DNA from: Vampirovibrionales bacterium
GTDB lineage: Bacteria > Cyanobacteriota > Vampirovibrionia > Vampirovibrionales > JAJTHC01
Length of the DNA stretch: 5,589 nucleotides
Reading direction: 5' to 3'
NCBI GenBank assembly: GCA_021299615.1
Contig: JAJTHC010000236.1
Location: 1-5,589 of the forward strand
Each line of letters opens with the position of its first letter. The stretch's first letter is position 1. Positions 1 through 4,520 of the stretch are shown here, piece by piece. The translations under genes were made by a program, and so were the position numbers. Below the pieces are notes generated by a model, which was not told the DNA's origin, searched no databases, and saw nothing but the letters and a program-made list of their open reading frames with translations.

Positions 1-432
1 TCGTCTTCAGGCATGACGGCTCACGCCCAACGTGCGCAAGTCCACGCCACGAACATGGCAAACTTGGGAACCCCTGGTTACAAGCGTCAGATCCCCATTT
101 TAAGCCAACAAGCCCAAGTGCCGTTTGCGGATTTGATGGGTAATGTCAAAGCCTCGGCGTCTGGCGTGCCAGCTAATACGTTGAACAATCTAGGCGAAGC
201 AGGCGTCACGATGTCTGGCACGATTAGCGACCCCACCAAAGGCACACAGCTCTACATGCCTTATCACCCCGCGGCGGATGCCAACGGTTATGTGGAAGCA
301 TCGACCGCCAACCCACTGGTCGACATGGCGGATGCCTTAATGGCAAACCGTATGTTTGAAGCCAATTTGTCGGTGTACGGCATTTTAAAGACCATGGCAT
401 CCAAATCCATTGAACTCGGTTCAGGCAGATAG
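1..432 (+). CDS. flgC: flagellar basal-body rod protein FlgC, 5'-truncated by window edge
   Basis: This is the C-terminal part (about 143 residues) of a proximal rod protein of the flagellar basal body, which helps form the periplasmic drive shaft between the MS ring and the distal rod. The frame is open from base 1. Its first residues, SSSGMTAHAQRAQVHATNMA, match the conserved N-terminal rod motif (S-x-SGM-x-A-x-x-x-R, then N-x-AN-x-x-T-x-GYKR), so the ATG at 13 is internal and the real start lies just upstream of the window. The C-terminal half carries the FlgC hallmark HPAADANGYVEAS, then a heptad-like helix with MADALMANRMFEANLSVY and a final KTMASKSIELG. FlgC is usually about 135-150 residues, so only a few residues are missing. 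It ends in TAG and no T-rich terminator follows; a 5-bp hairpin at 442-456 is weak. The 105-base gap to exbB suggests a separate promoter for exbB. Confidence 0.93.
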   Translation, partial: SSSGMTAHAQRAQVHATNMANLGTPGYKRQIPILSQQAQVPFADLMGNVKASASGVPANTLNNLGEAGVTMSGTISDPTKGTQLYMPYHPAADANGYVEASTANPLVDMADALMANRMFEANLSVYGILKTMASKSIELGSGR

Positions 433-537
433 TTTTAAAACGTCTTAGAAAAAGACTTCCCCGAATTGCAATTATCCTTTATACTTATGTTTTATACGAT
501 TAAACGTGTATGATGAATTGCTGAAGGAGCTTTTTCA

Positions 538-1209
538 ATGGATTTCAAACTACTCACTTTTACCTTACAACATGACTGGGCGGTGTTGTCCCCAATTATT
601 GTGGCATCCTTGATTACAGGAGCCGTCGTGTTTAAGCGTTTGAGCTTCTTTAAAAGCCAAGAACGTGAGCTAGAATCTTTCGTGCAACGCTTGCAACGTG
701 AATTGGCTAAACATAATTATGACAATGCTTTAGCCATTAGTGAACAGCTCGGCGGGATTTTTGGTCGTGTGAGCCAAGAAGGCATCCAACTGCTTCGCCA
801 GCATGGTCGTGATGCCAAAGCCTTTGGTAGTGCCTTTGATATTACCCTTGCTCTTGCCGTGCGTCGCTTGGAACAGGGCTTGAATATTCTTGGCACCATA
901 GGCACCATTGCCCCTTACTTAGGCTTATTTGGCACCGTGGTTCGTATTTTGCTGACCTTCGGCGAAATGGCGAACTCCGCTCAAGGGCAGGCGTCTCAAG
1001 TGATGTTCGGCATTGGATCTGCCCTCATCGCAACGGCGTTTGGTTTAGGCGTGGCGATTGTGGCGGTTGTGGCGAACAACTATTTCCGATCCAAGGTCGA
1101 AAGCTTTGAAAATGACTTCCAACTCTTAAAGCTTGTCTTGCTTTCTTCTGTTGATGCAACACCTTTCACGTCTCAAGAACATCAGACGCAACACCCTGTT
1201 CATGCGTAA
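538..1209 (+). CDS. exbB: ExbB/TolQ/MotA-type proton channel protein (ExbB-like)
   Basis: A 223-residue inner-membrane subunit of a proton-driven motor of the ExbB/TolQ/MotA family. Three membrane segments are visible: about residues 15-33, 116-141 and 155-182. A long cytoplasmic helical stretch rich in E, R, Q and K (about 34-112) lies between the first two, the usual ExbB topology. The family signature APYLGLFGTV sits at 125-134 at the start of segment 2, and GIGSALIATAFGLGVAI (158-174) in segment 3 carries the conserved Thr (T166). After GTV the residues are VR, where many ExbB/TolQ proteins have a small residue and Gly. The ATG at 538 is preceded by AAGGAG (524-529) with 8-base spacing. 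The stop is followed almost at once by the SD of the next gene, so it is co-translated with two ExbD genes. ExbB rather than TolQ is preferred because the partners are ExbD-like and no tolA/tolB/pal is seen, but the two cannot be fully separated here. Confidence 0.88.
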   Translation: MDFKLLTFTLQHDWAVLSPIIVASLITGAVVFKRLSFFKSQERELESFVQRLQRELAKHNYDNALAISEQLGGIFGRVSQEGIQLLRQHGRDAKAFGSAFDITLALAVRRLEQGLNILGTIGTIAPYLGLFGTVVRILLTFGEMANSAQGQASQVMFGIGSALIATAFGLGVAIVAVVANNYFRSKVESFENDFQLLKLVLLSSVDATPFTSQEHQTQHPVHA

Positions 1210-1224
1210 AAGGAGCTAGACCCC

Positions 1225-1686
1225 ATGGCGTCTCAAGTCAAACGTTTTGATGAAATCAACATTACGCCCTTAACGGATATTTTCTTGGTGCTGTTGATTA
1301 TTATGATGGTGATTGCCCCTAGCATCGCTCAAAAAAATGAGGCGGTGGCATTGCCTTTGGTTGAAAATGGGAAAGCCATTAGCAAAAATCTCATTACGGT
1401 GGATGTTTCCGCCAAAGGGGACTACAACGTGCAAGGTGAATCGGTTCAAGCCAGCGAATTGGGAGCTAAAATCAAAGCGTTACTTCCAACCGTTACTGAA
1501 CAAAAAGTCTTGTTACGTGCAGATAAAGCCAGCTCTAACAAAGCTGTTTTAAACGTTATGAAAGCGGTTGCAGGCACAGGGGTGGAACGCATTGTTTTTG
1601 AAGGGGAAGCGGCTCCTCAAAAGAAAAATGTGTCTGAAGATGTCGCCGTTTCTGAAGAAGGAGCATCCACCAATGGCGAGTTCTAA
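1225..1686 (+). CDS. exbD: ExbD/TolR-type transport protein, first copy
   Basis: A 153-residue partner of ExbB: short cytoplasmic N-terminus, one membrane helix and a periplasmic domain. The motif RFDEINITPLTDIFLVLLII (residues 7-26) is the ExbD/TolR signature. D18 aligns with the essential membrane aspartate (D25 of E. coli ExbD) that carries protons. The periplasmic part ends in a typical ExbD fold segment, KVLLRADKASSNKAVLNVMK, then GVERIVFEGE. A charged, low-complexity tail of about 25 residues (KKNVSEDVAVSEEG) extends beyond this and is absent from the second copy. The ATG at 1225 follows AAAAGGAG, which overlaps the exbB stop. The 3' end overlaps the next exbD by 14 bases, so the two are probably translationally coupled. 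Confidence 0.9.
   Translation: MASQVKRFDEINITPLTDIFLVLLIIMMVIAPSIAQKNEAVALPLVENGKAISKNLITVDVSAKGDYNVQGESVQASELGAKIKALLPTVTEQKVLLRADKASSNKAVLNVMKAVAGTGVERIVFEGEAAPQKKNVSEDVAVSEEGASTNGEF
1657..1663 (+). promoter_or_regulatory. ribosome binding site deciding the second exbD start
   Basis: GAAGGAG lies inside the 3' end of the first exbD, 9 bases before the ATG at 1673. It fixes the start there instead of the in-frame ATG at 1568, which would add 35 non-ExbD residues overlapping copy one. Confidence 0.8.
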
Positions 1687-2080
1687 AGGCTTTAAGCGTT
1701 TTGATGAAATTAACATCACGCCCCTCACCGATATTTTCTTGGTATTGCTGATTATTATGATGGTCGTGGCACCGATGCTCAATAGTCAAGGCTTGAACAT
1801 TAGCTTGCCTAGCCTGTCTGATTCGCTTCAAACCCCTGAAAAGGATCAAAAAGTCATTGAGGTGGATATTTTGGCGAATAATCAAATCAAGCTCAACGAT
1901 GAATTATTGCCGTCTTCGGATGATTTAACCCAACGACTGCTTGCTTTAAAAACGGCGTTTCCTGATGGCGTGGTCTTGAATTTGAGTCCCCTTGCCTTGC
2001 ACGCCACCAGCATGAAGGTCTTGGATGCTGTTGAGGGGGCTAAAATTAGTTCTCTGTCCATTGTGGAAGCCTCTTCTTAA
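1673..2080 (+). CDS. exbD: ExbD/TolR-type transport protein, second copy
   Basis: A 135-residue second ExbD paralogue. The open frame extends back to 1568, but the ATG at 1673 is chosen because GAAGGAG (1657-1663) lies 9 bases before it, and because the protein then opens with MASSKGFKRFDEINITPLTD, matching the start of the first copy. D20 is the equivalent of the proton-carrying aspartate, followed by one membrane helix (about 18-36). The N-terminal 27 residues from KRFDE to MVxAP differ from copy one at a single position (I to V), whereas the periplasmic domains are widely diverged. The protein lacks the acidic tail of copy one. ExbB pentamers enclose two ExbD chains, so a heterodimer of these two gene products is plausible (inference). 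It ends in TAA, followed by a T6A6 tract rather than a clear terminator. Confidence 0.9.
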   Translation: MASSKGFKRFDEINITPLTDIFLVLLIIMMVVAPMLNSQGLNISLPSLSDSLQTPEKDQKVIEVDILANNQIKLNDELLPSSDDLTQRLLALKTAFPDGVVLNLSPLALHATSMKVLDAVEGAKISSLSIVEASS

Positions 2081-2109
2081 TTTTTTAAAAAACAGGGGTA
2101 AAAAAGGGC

Positions 2110-2140
2110 TTGCATTCTAGGCTTGACGATGTACTATAAA
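2110..2140 (+). promoter_or_regulatory. possible promoter for tRNA-Val
   Basis: A TATAAA box (2135-2140) lies 13 bases before the tRNA. The best upstream partner is TTGCAT (2110-2115) with a long 19-base spacer. A better -35-like TTGACG (2123-2128) is only 6 bases from the -10 and cannot pair with it. The -10 is credible; the -35 is uncertain. Confidence 0.4.
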
Positions 2141-2153
2141 GAAAGTTCAACAA

Positions 2154-2229
2154 GGGCGTTTAGCTCAGTTGGTAGAGCGTCTGCTTTACACGCAGGTGGT
2201 CCACGGTTCGAGTCCGTGAGCGCCCACCA
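2154..2229 (+). tRNA. tRNA-Val (anticodon TAC)
   Basis: A complete 76-base cloverleaf. Acceptor stem GGGCGTT (2154-2160) pairs with AGCGCCC (2219-2225) with one G-T pair. The D-arm is GCTC/GAGC (2163-2166/2175-2178). The anticodon stem is TCTGC/GCAGG (2180-2184/2192-2196) around loop TTTACAC, with anticodon TAC at 2187-2189, reading GTA and probably other valine codons. The T-arm is CACGG/CCGTG with loop TTCGAGT (2207-2213). Discriminator A2226 is followed by encoded CCA (2227-2229). The last two bases of the CCA are already part of the palindrome that follows. Confidence 0.97.
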
Positions 2230-2263
2230 CAATGGCTCCAGTCATATGACTGGAGCCATTGTG
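2228..2263. repeat. perfect 36-base palindrome at the tRNA 3' end, possible terminator
   Basis: The two 18-base halves (2228-2245 and 2246-2263) are exact reverse complements with no spacer, centred on CATATG. As RNA this gives a hairpin of about 15-16 bp. It starts inside the CCA of the tRNA. Only a broken T-tract follows (GTGTTTTC at 2268-2275), so it is not a textbook intrinsic terminator, though it may serve as one for the tRNA or as a 3' processing signal. Confidence 0.75.
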
Positions 2264-2279
2264 TATAGTGTTTTCTATA

Positions 2280-2429
2280 TATAGTGTTTTAAAGAGTTTT
2301 CCGTACAGTAGGCTAGACGAGGAGCCTAGATTATTTTGTGAAGAAGTGTAGATAGACCTACATGACTGAACAAAATAATCGTAGCGACAAAGTATAGACA
2401 CTGTAGGGAAAACTCTTTAAAACACTATA
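2280..2429. repeat. structured repeat element, copy A, with 23-bp terminal inverted repeats
   Basis: The perfect 23-base arms 2280-2302 and 2407-2429 (beginning TATAGTGTTTTAAAGAG on the left) enclose a core at 2303-2406. The core has a closing stem ACAGT/ACTGT, a hairpin AGGCT/AGCCT (2310-2314/2323-2327), and a long arm ATTATTTTGT/ACAAAATAAT (2330-2339/2370-2379) with an internal loop and an end hairpin GTGTAG/CTACAT (2346-2351/2358-2363). An unpaired segment CGTAGCGACAAAGTATAGAC (2380-2399) follows. The same core recurs at 5474-5577. The left arm's first 11 bases are also present at 2264-2274. The element lies between a tRNA and the 3' end of a convergent gene. It contains no ORF, so it is a non-autonomous, MITE-like or structured-RNA element; the name is unknown to me. 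Confidence 0.85.
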
Positions 2430-2439
2430 CGTCTATCGA

Positions 2440-3150
2440 CTAGCCCCCAACACTCGCTGCAATCGCCTTGGCGATCATTTCCATGTCCTGCTGAGACACC
2501 ACCGACCCCTGCGACTTGCCCTTGCTCAAGCTATTGCTCAAGTTCTGCAACGCCTGTTGCCGAGAAAACCTTGACTGCTGAATGGCATTAAAACCCGCCA
2601 GCGTGTAGCGTTGCTTGCGAGTTTCGGAATCGTCCAAAAAACCCGCCAAGGCACTGAACCGCACGCTACGAGACTGATCGGCATCCGTGAGTTCTTTTAG
2701 GGCATTGGTGAAGCTCCCTGAATAGGCGGATTCTAAGGCTCTTAGGCGAGTTTCGTTCAGACTGCCTAGGGCGGTGGCACTGAAGGTGCTGTTTAAGGCA
2801 CCGCCGAAACGCTTGGCTTCTCGACTGCGAAGCTGACTGCTGGCGTCGTTAATGGATCGGTTGATGTCGCCAGCGAGGGGGTCGTAAAGCTCCTTTTGGC
2901 GGTTGCTGACGCCTTCTTGCCGTTGGGCTTGCGTCAATGCCATTTCCTGCAATAGCGTGCCGAGTCCCTTTTGGGCGATGCTCAACTGGGCTTGCGTTTC
3001 GCCTGTTAACACGGATTCATCCACGATGCCGCTGCCTGTGTCTCGCACGCTGTACTGGTTGCCCAGCGAGTCTTTGAGGCTGACGTATTTCAAGCTTTCG
3101 TCGACTTGTTGTTTCTTCTTGCGTTTGAATAGTCCGAAAAATGATGCCAT
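2440..3150 (-). CDS. hypothetical protein, helical, Q/S/A-rich
   Basis: I do not recognise this 236-residue protein. It begins MASFFGLFKRKKKQQ, a short hydrophobic/basic head (KRKKK at 9-13). The rest is soluble and largely helical, rich in Q, S, A, L and R, without signal peptide or membrane segment. Residues 55-210 show repeated helix-forming segments such as AQKGLGTLLQEM, RSREAKRFGGALNSTF, TRLRALESAY and FSRQQALQNLSNSL. A Gly/Ser-rich break (211-217) separates a final helix, QDMEMIAKAIAASVGG. The look resembles small phage structural or ejection proteins, but no motif proves this. The start is supported by AAAGGA (complement of 3161-3166) 10 bases upstream. The gene stands alone, ending 10 bases from repeat copy A and near a tRNA, which would suit a remnant of an integrated element (inference). 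Confidence 0.7.
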   Translation of the reverse strand: MASFFGLFKRKKKQQVDESLKYVSLKDSLGNQYSVRDTGSGIVDESVLTGETQAQLSIAQKGLGTLLQEMALTQAQRQEGVSNRQKELYDPLAGDINRSINDASSQLRSREAKRFGGALNSTFSATALGSLNETRLRALESAYSGSFTNALKELTDADQSRSVRFSALAGFLDDSETRKQRYTLAGFNAIQQSRFSRQQALQNLSNSLSKGKSQGSVVSQQDMEMIAKAIAASVGG

Positions 3151-3242
3151 GAGAGGGGTGTCCTTTCTTTGTCTACGGTGAATATCAACACGGCTTTCCC
3201 CATTCGTGTTTGGTATTAGTATGACAAAGTTTTTCGCCCCTT

Positions 3243-3265
3243 AATAGTGCATAAAACCCACTATT
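3243..3265. repeat. small inverted repeat upstream of the toxin-like gene
   Basis: AATAGTG (3243-3249) and CACTATT (3259-3265) are perfect 7-base arms around a 9-base spacer in an AT-rich gap between two divergent units. It could be an operator or a weak hairpin. Nothing else gene-like is seen in 3151-3278. Confidence 0.4.
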
Positions 3266-3280
3266 TTACGAATTTTTCGC

Positions 3281-3307
3281 TTGGAATGGCATTATTTTTA
3301 TGATAAT
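3281..3307 (+). promoter_or_regulatory. possible promoter of the small toxin-like gene
   Basis: GATAAT (3302-3307, within TATGATAAT) is a good -10. TTGGAA (3281-3286) is a reasonable -35, but the spacer is only 15 bases. A start near 3314 would give a leader of about 65 bases before the ATG at 3379. Confidence 0.4.
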
Positions 3308-3321
3308 TTGAAAAGGACTCT

Positions 3322-3348
3322 AAAAAGGGTTGCTAATAAGCAACACCC
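3322..3348 (-). terminator. minus-strand intrinsic terminator, possible end of antisense RNA
   Basis: Read on the minus strand, GTTGC (3344-3340), loop TTATTA and GCAAC (3333-3329) form a stem. With one bulged T it is extended by GG/CC, and TTTTTA follows directly (3326-3321). It is placed to end a transcript that crosses the small ORF in antisense. Confidence 0.6.
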
Positions 3349-3360
3349 CCATTCTTTAAT

Positions 3361-3374
3361 GAAAGGAGGTGAGG
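3361..3374 (+). promoter_or_regulatory. exceptionally strong Shine-Dalgarno sequence
   Basis: GAAAGGAGGTGAGG includes AAAGGAGGTGA, a near-perfect complement to the 16S 3' end and much longer than the other sites in this window. AAGGAGG (3363-3369) is also exactly complementary to CCTCCTT (3417-3423) inside the small ORF, so the mRNA could hide its own ribosome site. Confidence 0.8.
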
Positions 3375-3378
3375 CAAA

Positions 3379-3441
3379 ATGGATCATATAGAACATCTTT
3401 CGATGTTACTAATTATCCTCCTTCTAGTGTGGAAACGTTAG
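3379..3441 (+). CDS. 20-residue hydrophobic peptide, putative type I toxin
   Basis: This ORF is short: MDHIEHLS, then a hydrophobic run MLLIILLLV (9-17), then WKR and TAG. A single short membrane segment with a basic C-terminus is the pattern of small membrane-acting type I toxins (TxpA/BsrG/Hol-Tox-like group), which are also typically preceded by an SD close to AAAGGAGGTGA. Here that SD ends a few bases before the ATG. Several points support a real gene. An intrinsic terminator follows at 3459-3500. The antisense strand carries a TTGACA-N17-CACAAT promoter starting in the terminator's T-run. A minus-strand terminator lies at 3322-3348. The peptide is shorter than most known members (about 28-35 residues). 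It could instead be a leader peptide, but no regulated gene follows in the same direction. Confidence 0.6.
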   Translation: MDHIEHLSMLLIILLLVWKR

Positions 3442-3449
3442 GAGGATAG
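3413..3449 (+). promoter_or_regulatory. internal hairpin competing with SD pairing
   Basis: TTATCCTCCT (3413-3422) pairs over 10 bases with AGGAGGATAG (3440-3449), one pair being T-G. The same CCTCC bases could instead pair with the SD at 3363-3369, so the two foldings exclude one another: one hides the ribosome site and the other frees it. Confidence 0.5.
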
Positions 3450-3458
3450 CGTCGCAAA

Positions 3459-3500
3459 AGAGTTCTCAAGTTTACAAGACTTGGGGACTCTCCCTTTTTT
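3459..3500 (+). terminator. intrinsic terminator of the small toxin-like gene
   Basis: AGAGTTCTCAAGT (3459-3471) and ACTTGGGGACTCT (3479-3491) form a 13-bp stem with two T-G pairs and a 7-base loop TTACAAG, followed by CCC and TTTTTT (3495-3500). It lies 17 bases after the stop of the 20-residue ORF, and no other plus-strand gene precedes it nearby. Confidence 0.85.
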
Positions 3501-3502
3501 CT

Positions 3503-3531
3503 ATTGTGACAAAGGAAGCGTCCTTTGTCAA
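3503..3531 (-). promoter_or_regulatory. antisense promoter, TTGACA-N17-CACAAT
   Basis: On the minus strand a perfect -35 TTGACA (3531-3526) is followed after exactly 17 bases by CACAAT (3508-3503; four of six matches to TATAAT). Transcription would begin near 3496, at the T-run of the plus-strand terminator, and run across the small ORF. It starts right after the stop codon of the HEXXH protein gene. Confidence 0.6.
3507..3530. repeat. 10-bp inverted repeat spanning the antisense promoter
   Basis: TGACAAAGGA (3507-3516) and TCCTTTGTCA (3521-3530) are perfect arms around AGCG. The repeat occupies the -35 and spacer of the antisense promoter, so it could be an operator. Equally it lies 7 bases past the stop at 3537 and may act as the 3' hairpin of the minus-strand gene, although no T-run follows on that strand. 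Confidence 0.6.
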
Positions 3532-3536
3532 TCCCC

Positions 3537-4472
3537 CTAGCGAATGCCTTTCAGCGGCGTGGATGCCGCACGAATGGCTTGAACATCCAACCCTATAAAC
3601 GCAATAGGCTTAAGGGTTTCCGCTGTTTTTGTCGTCGAAAATGGGGTGGCTCCACCGCTAAACATGGGTGATGTTTCGGGCAATTTCGCATAGCTCGGAT
3701 GTTCCACCACAAAGCGATAGAGGTCATTTTGCTCTAGGGAGCGGGCAATATGGTTCAATCGGTGGACGAGCGGGTAGGTTTCTAGGCTTTTTTCGGCGAG
3801 TTCAGGGTATTTTTTCGTGAGAAATAGCCACGTTCGAGCCTCACGCATCCACGCTTGAGCCTCTTCCTGCTTGGAGTTTTCAGCATCGCTGTGCATGGCT
3901 TCGTGGGCAATCAGGGCGGAAAGTGCTGGTATAGGGGAGTTTTGGTGCGTTTCGTTGATGAAAAGCATCCAGTTGCCGTGTTTGTCGAGCCACGCAAGGG
4001 CATCAAAATCTCGGTATTGTGGGGACAGTTCAGTGAGGTTTTTAAACAAGACTTTACCTCGTTTTGACTGCAATAAAGCCAGTGATTCCGCACCTTCTGG
4101 CGATTCTGCGAGCATCATTAGGGCTTTGGCGAGCGTGTCGCTAGAGGTGAGATGTATCCACGCTTTGGGAACCCCGATGGCGGGTAAAATCGCCTTAGTT
4201 TCAGGTATATCAATGGTTTTAGCCGTCGGTAGATTGACCAGATTATACGCCATGCTATAAGGTTTTGGAGCCGAACTTGCCAGATTTTTCAAGTAAACAC
4301 GCTGTTTTGACGACGGCGACGGCGTAGGAGGAAGCATCGCAGAGGCGGAAGACCCTTGCCACCATTCAGTTTGAGGCGTCGTGCTTAAAGCCAGGCTTTG
4401 CACAGGCAATAGTAGGCTAATGAGGCTTAAACCGCACAGTAACAGGCTAAACGACTTGAAATCAAAGGGCAT
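3537..4472 (-). CDS. exported protein with HEXXH motif, putative zinc metallopeptidase
   Basis: A 311-residue protein with a clear signal peptide: MPFDFK, hydrophobic residues 8-23, and likely cleavage after VQSLA (about residue 28). A Ser/Pro-rich linker (about 40-57, PPTPSPSSKQ) follows, then a mixed domain. Residues 184-194 read LSALIAHEAMH, containing HEXXH (H190, E191, H194). This is followed by SD, and E203/E204 in KQEEAQAW is a possible third zinc ligand. The spacing resembles small exported gluzincin-like proteins with a pattern of AHE-x-x-H followed by EEEA/EEYQAW. Peptidase activity is inferred from this motif only. The ATG at 4472 has AAGGGG (complement of 4480-4485) about 8 bases upstream. 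LLLCG at 10-14 is not a lipobox, since the hydrophobic run continues beyond it. It stands alone, without operon partners. Substrate is unknown. Confidence 0.75.
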   Translation of the reverse strand: MPFDFKSFSLLLCGLSLISLLLPVQSLALSTTPQTEWWQGSSASAMLPPTPSPSSKQRVYLKNLASSAPKPYSMAYNLVNLPTAKTIDIPETKAILPAIGVPKAWIHLTSSDTLAKALMMLAESPEGAESLALLQSKRGKVLFKNLTELSPQYRDFDALAWLDKHGNWMLFINETHQNSPIPALSALIAHEAMHSDAENSKQEEAQAWMREARTWLFLTKKYPELAEKSLETYPLVHRLNHIARSLEQNDLYRFVVEHPSYAKLPETSPMFSGGATPFSTTKTAETLKPIAFIGLDVQAIRAASTPLKGIR

Positions 4473-4520
4473 GGCAGCGTCCCCTTAGGTAATAAAAACG
4501 TGTGATGCTTCCTCTTCGGC

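Larger units (their letters stand above)
3322..3496 (-). ncRNA. putative antisense antitoxin RNA to the small hydrophobic gene
   Basis: A transcript of about 175 bases is predicted on the minus strand from the promoter at 3503-3531 to the terminator at 3322-3348. It would cover the whole small ORF, its SD and its terminator hairpin. Its 5' end begins near 3496, within the complement of the toxin mRNA's U-tract, so the two RNAs overlap fully at the toxin's 3' end, the geometry known from txpA/RatA- and bsrG/SR4-type pairs. The first hairpin of the antisense RNA has loop CTTGTAA, complementary to the toxin terminator loop TTACAAG and containing a YUNR-like CUUG. Promoter and terminator are seen; the transcript itself is inferred. 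Confidence 0.5.

Noticed and set aside
13..15. ATG at 13 as the start of FlgC
   Set aside because: The upstream codons (SSSG) belong to the conserved FlgC N-terminal motif, so the gene begins before the window.
717..908. Minus-strand ORF of 63 codons inside exbB
   Set aside because: Low-information composition opposite the conserved ExbB frame; a shadow.
1568..1672. 35-residue N-terminal extension of the second ExbD
   Set aside because: It overlaps the first exbD in another frame, has no ExbD similarity, and the SD at 1657-1663 supports the ATG at 1673.
1549..1885. Minus-strand ORFs of 77 and 109 codons
   Set aside because: They are antisense to the conserved exbD pair and have no credible motif; shadows of the coding strand.
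2207..2229. Integration att site duplicated from the tRNA-Val 3' end
   Set aside because: No second copy of the T-arm/acceptor sequence was found elsewhere in the window; the other end could lie outside it.
2186..2401. Minus-strand ORF covering the tRNA and repeat copy A
   Set aside because: It runs across the tRNA, the palindrome and structured repeat; the peptide reflects these RNA/DNA elements.
3281..3302. Sigma-54 type promoter (TGGCAT...)
   Set aside because: The TGGCA element is present but no GC-containing -12 element lies at the right spacing.
3855..4260. Plus-strand ORFs opposite the HEXXH protein gene
   Set aside because: Antisense to a gene with signal peptide and HEXXH motif; no ribosome site.
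4431..4445. Lipobox (LLLCG) in the HEXXH protein
   Set aside because: The Cys at residue 13 lies in the middle of the hydrophobic core, which continues another 10 residues; an ordinary signal peptide fits better.
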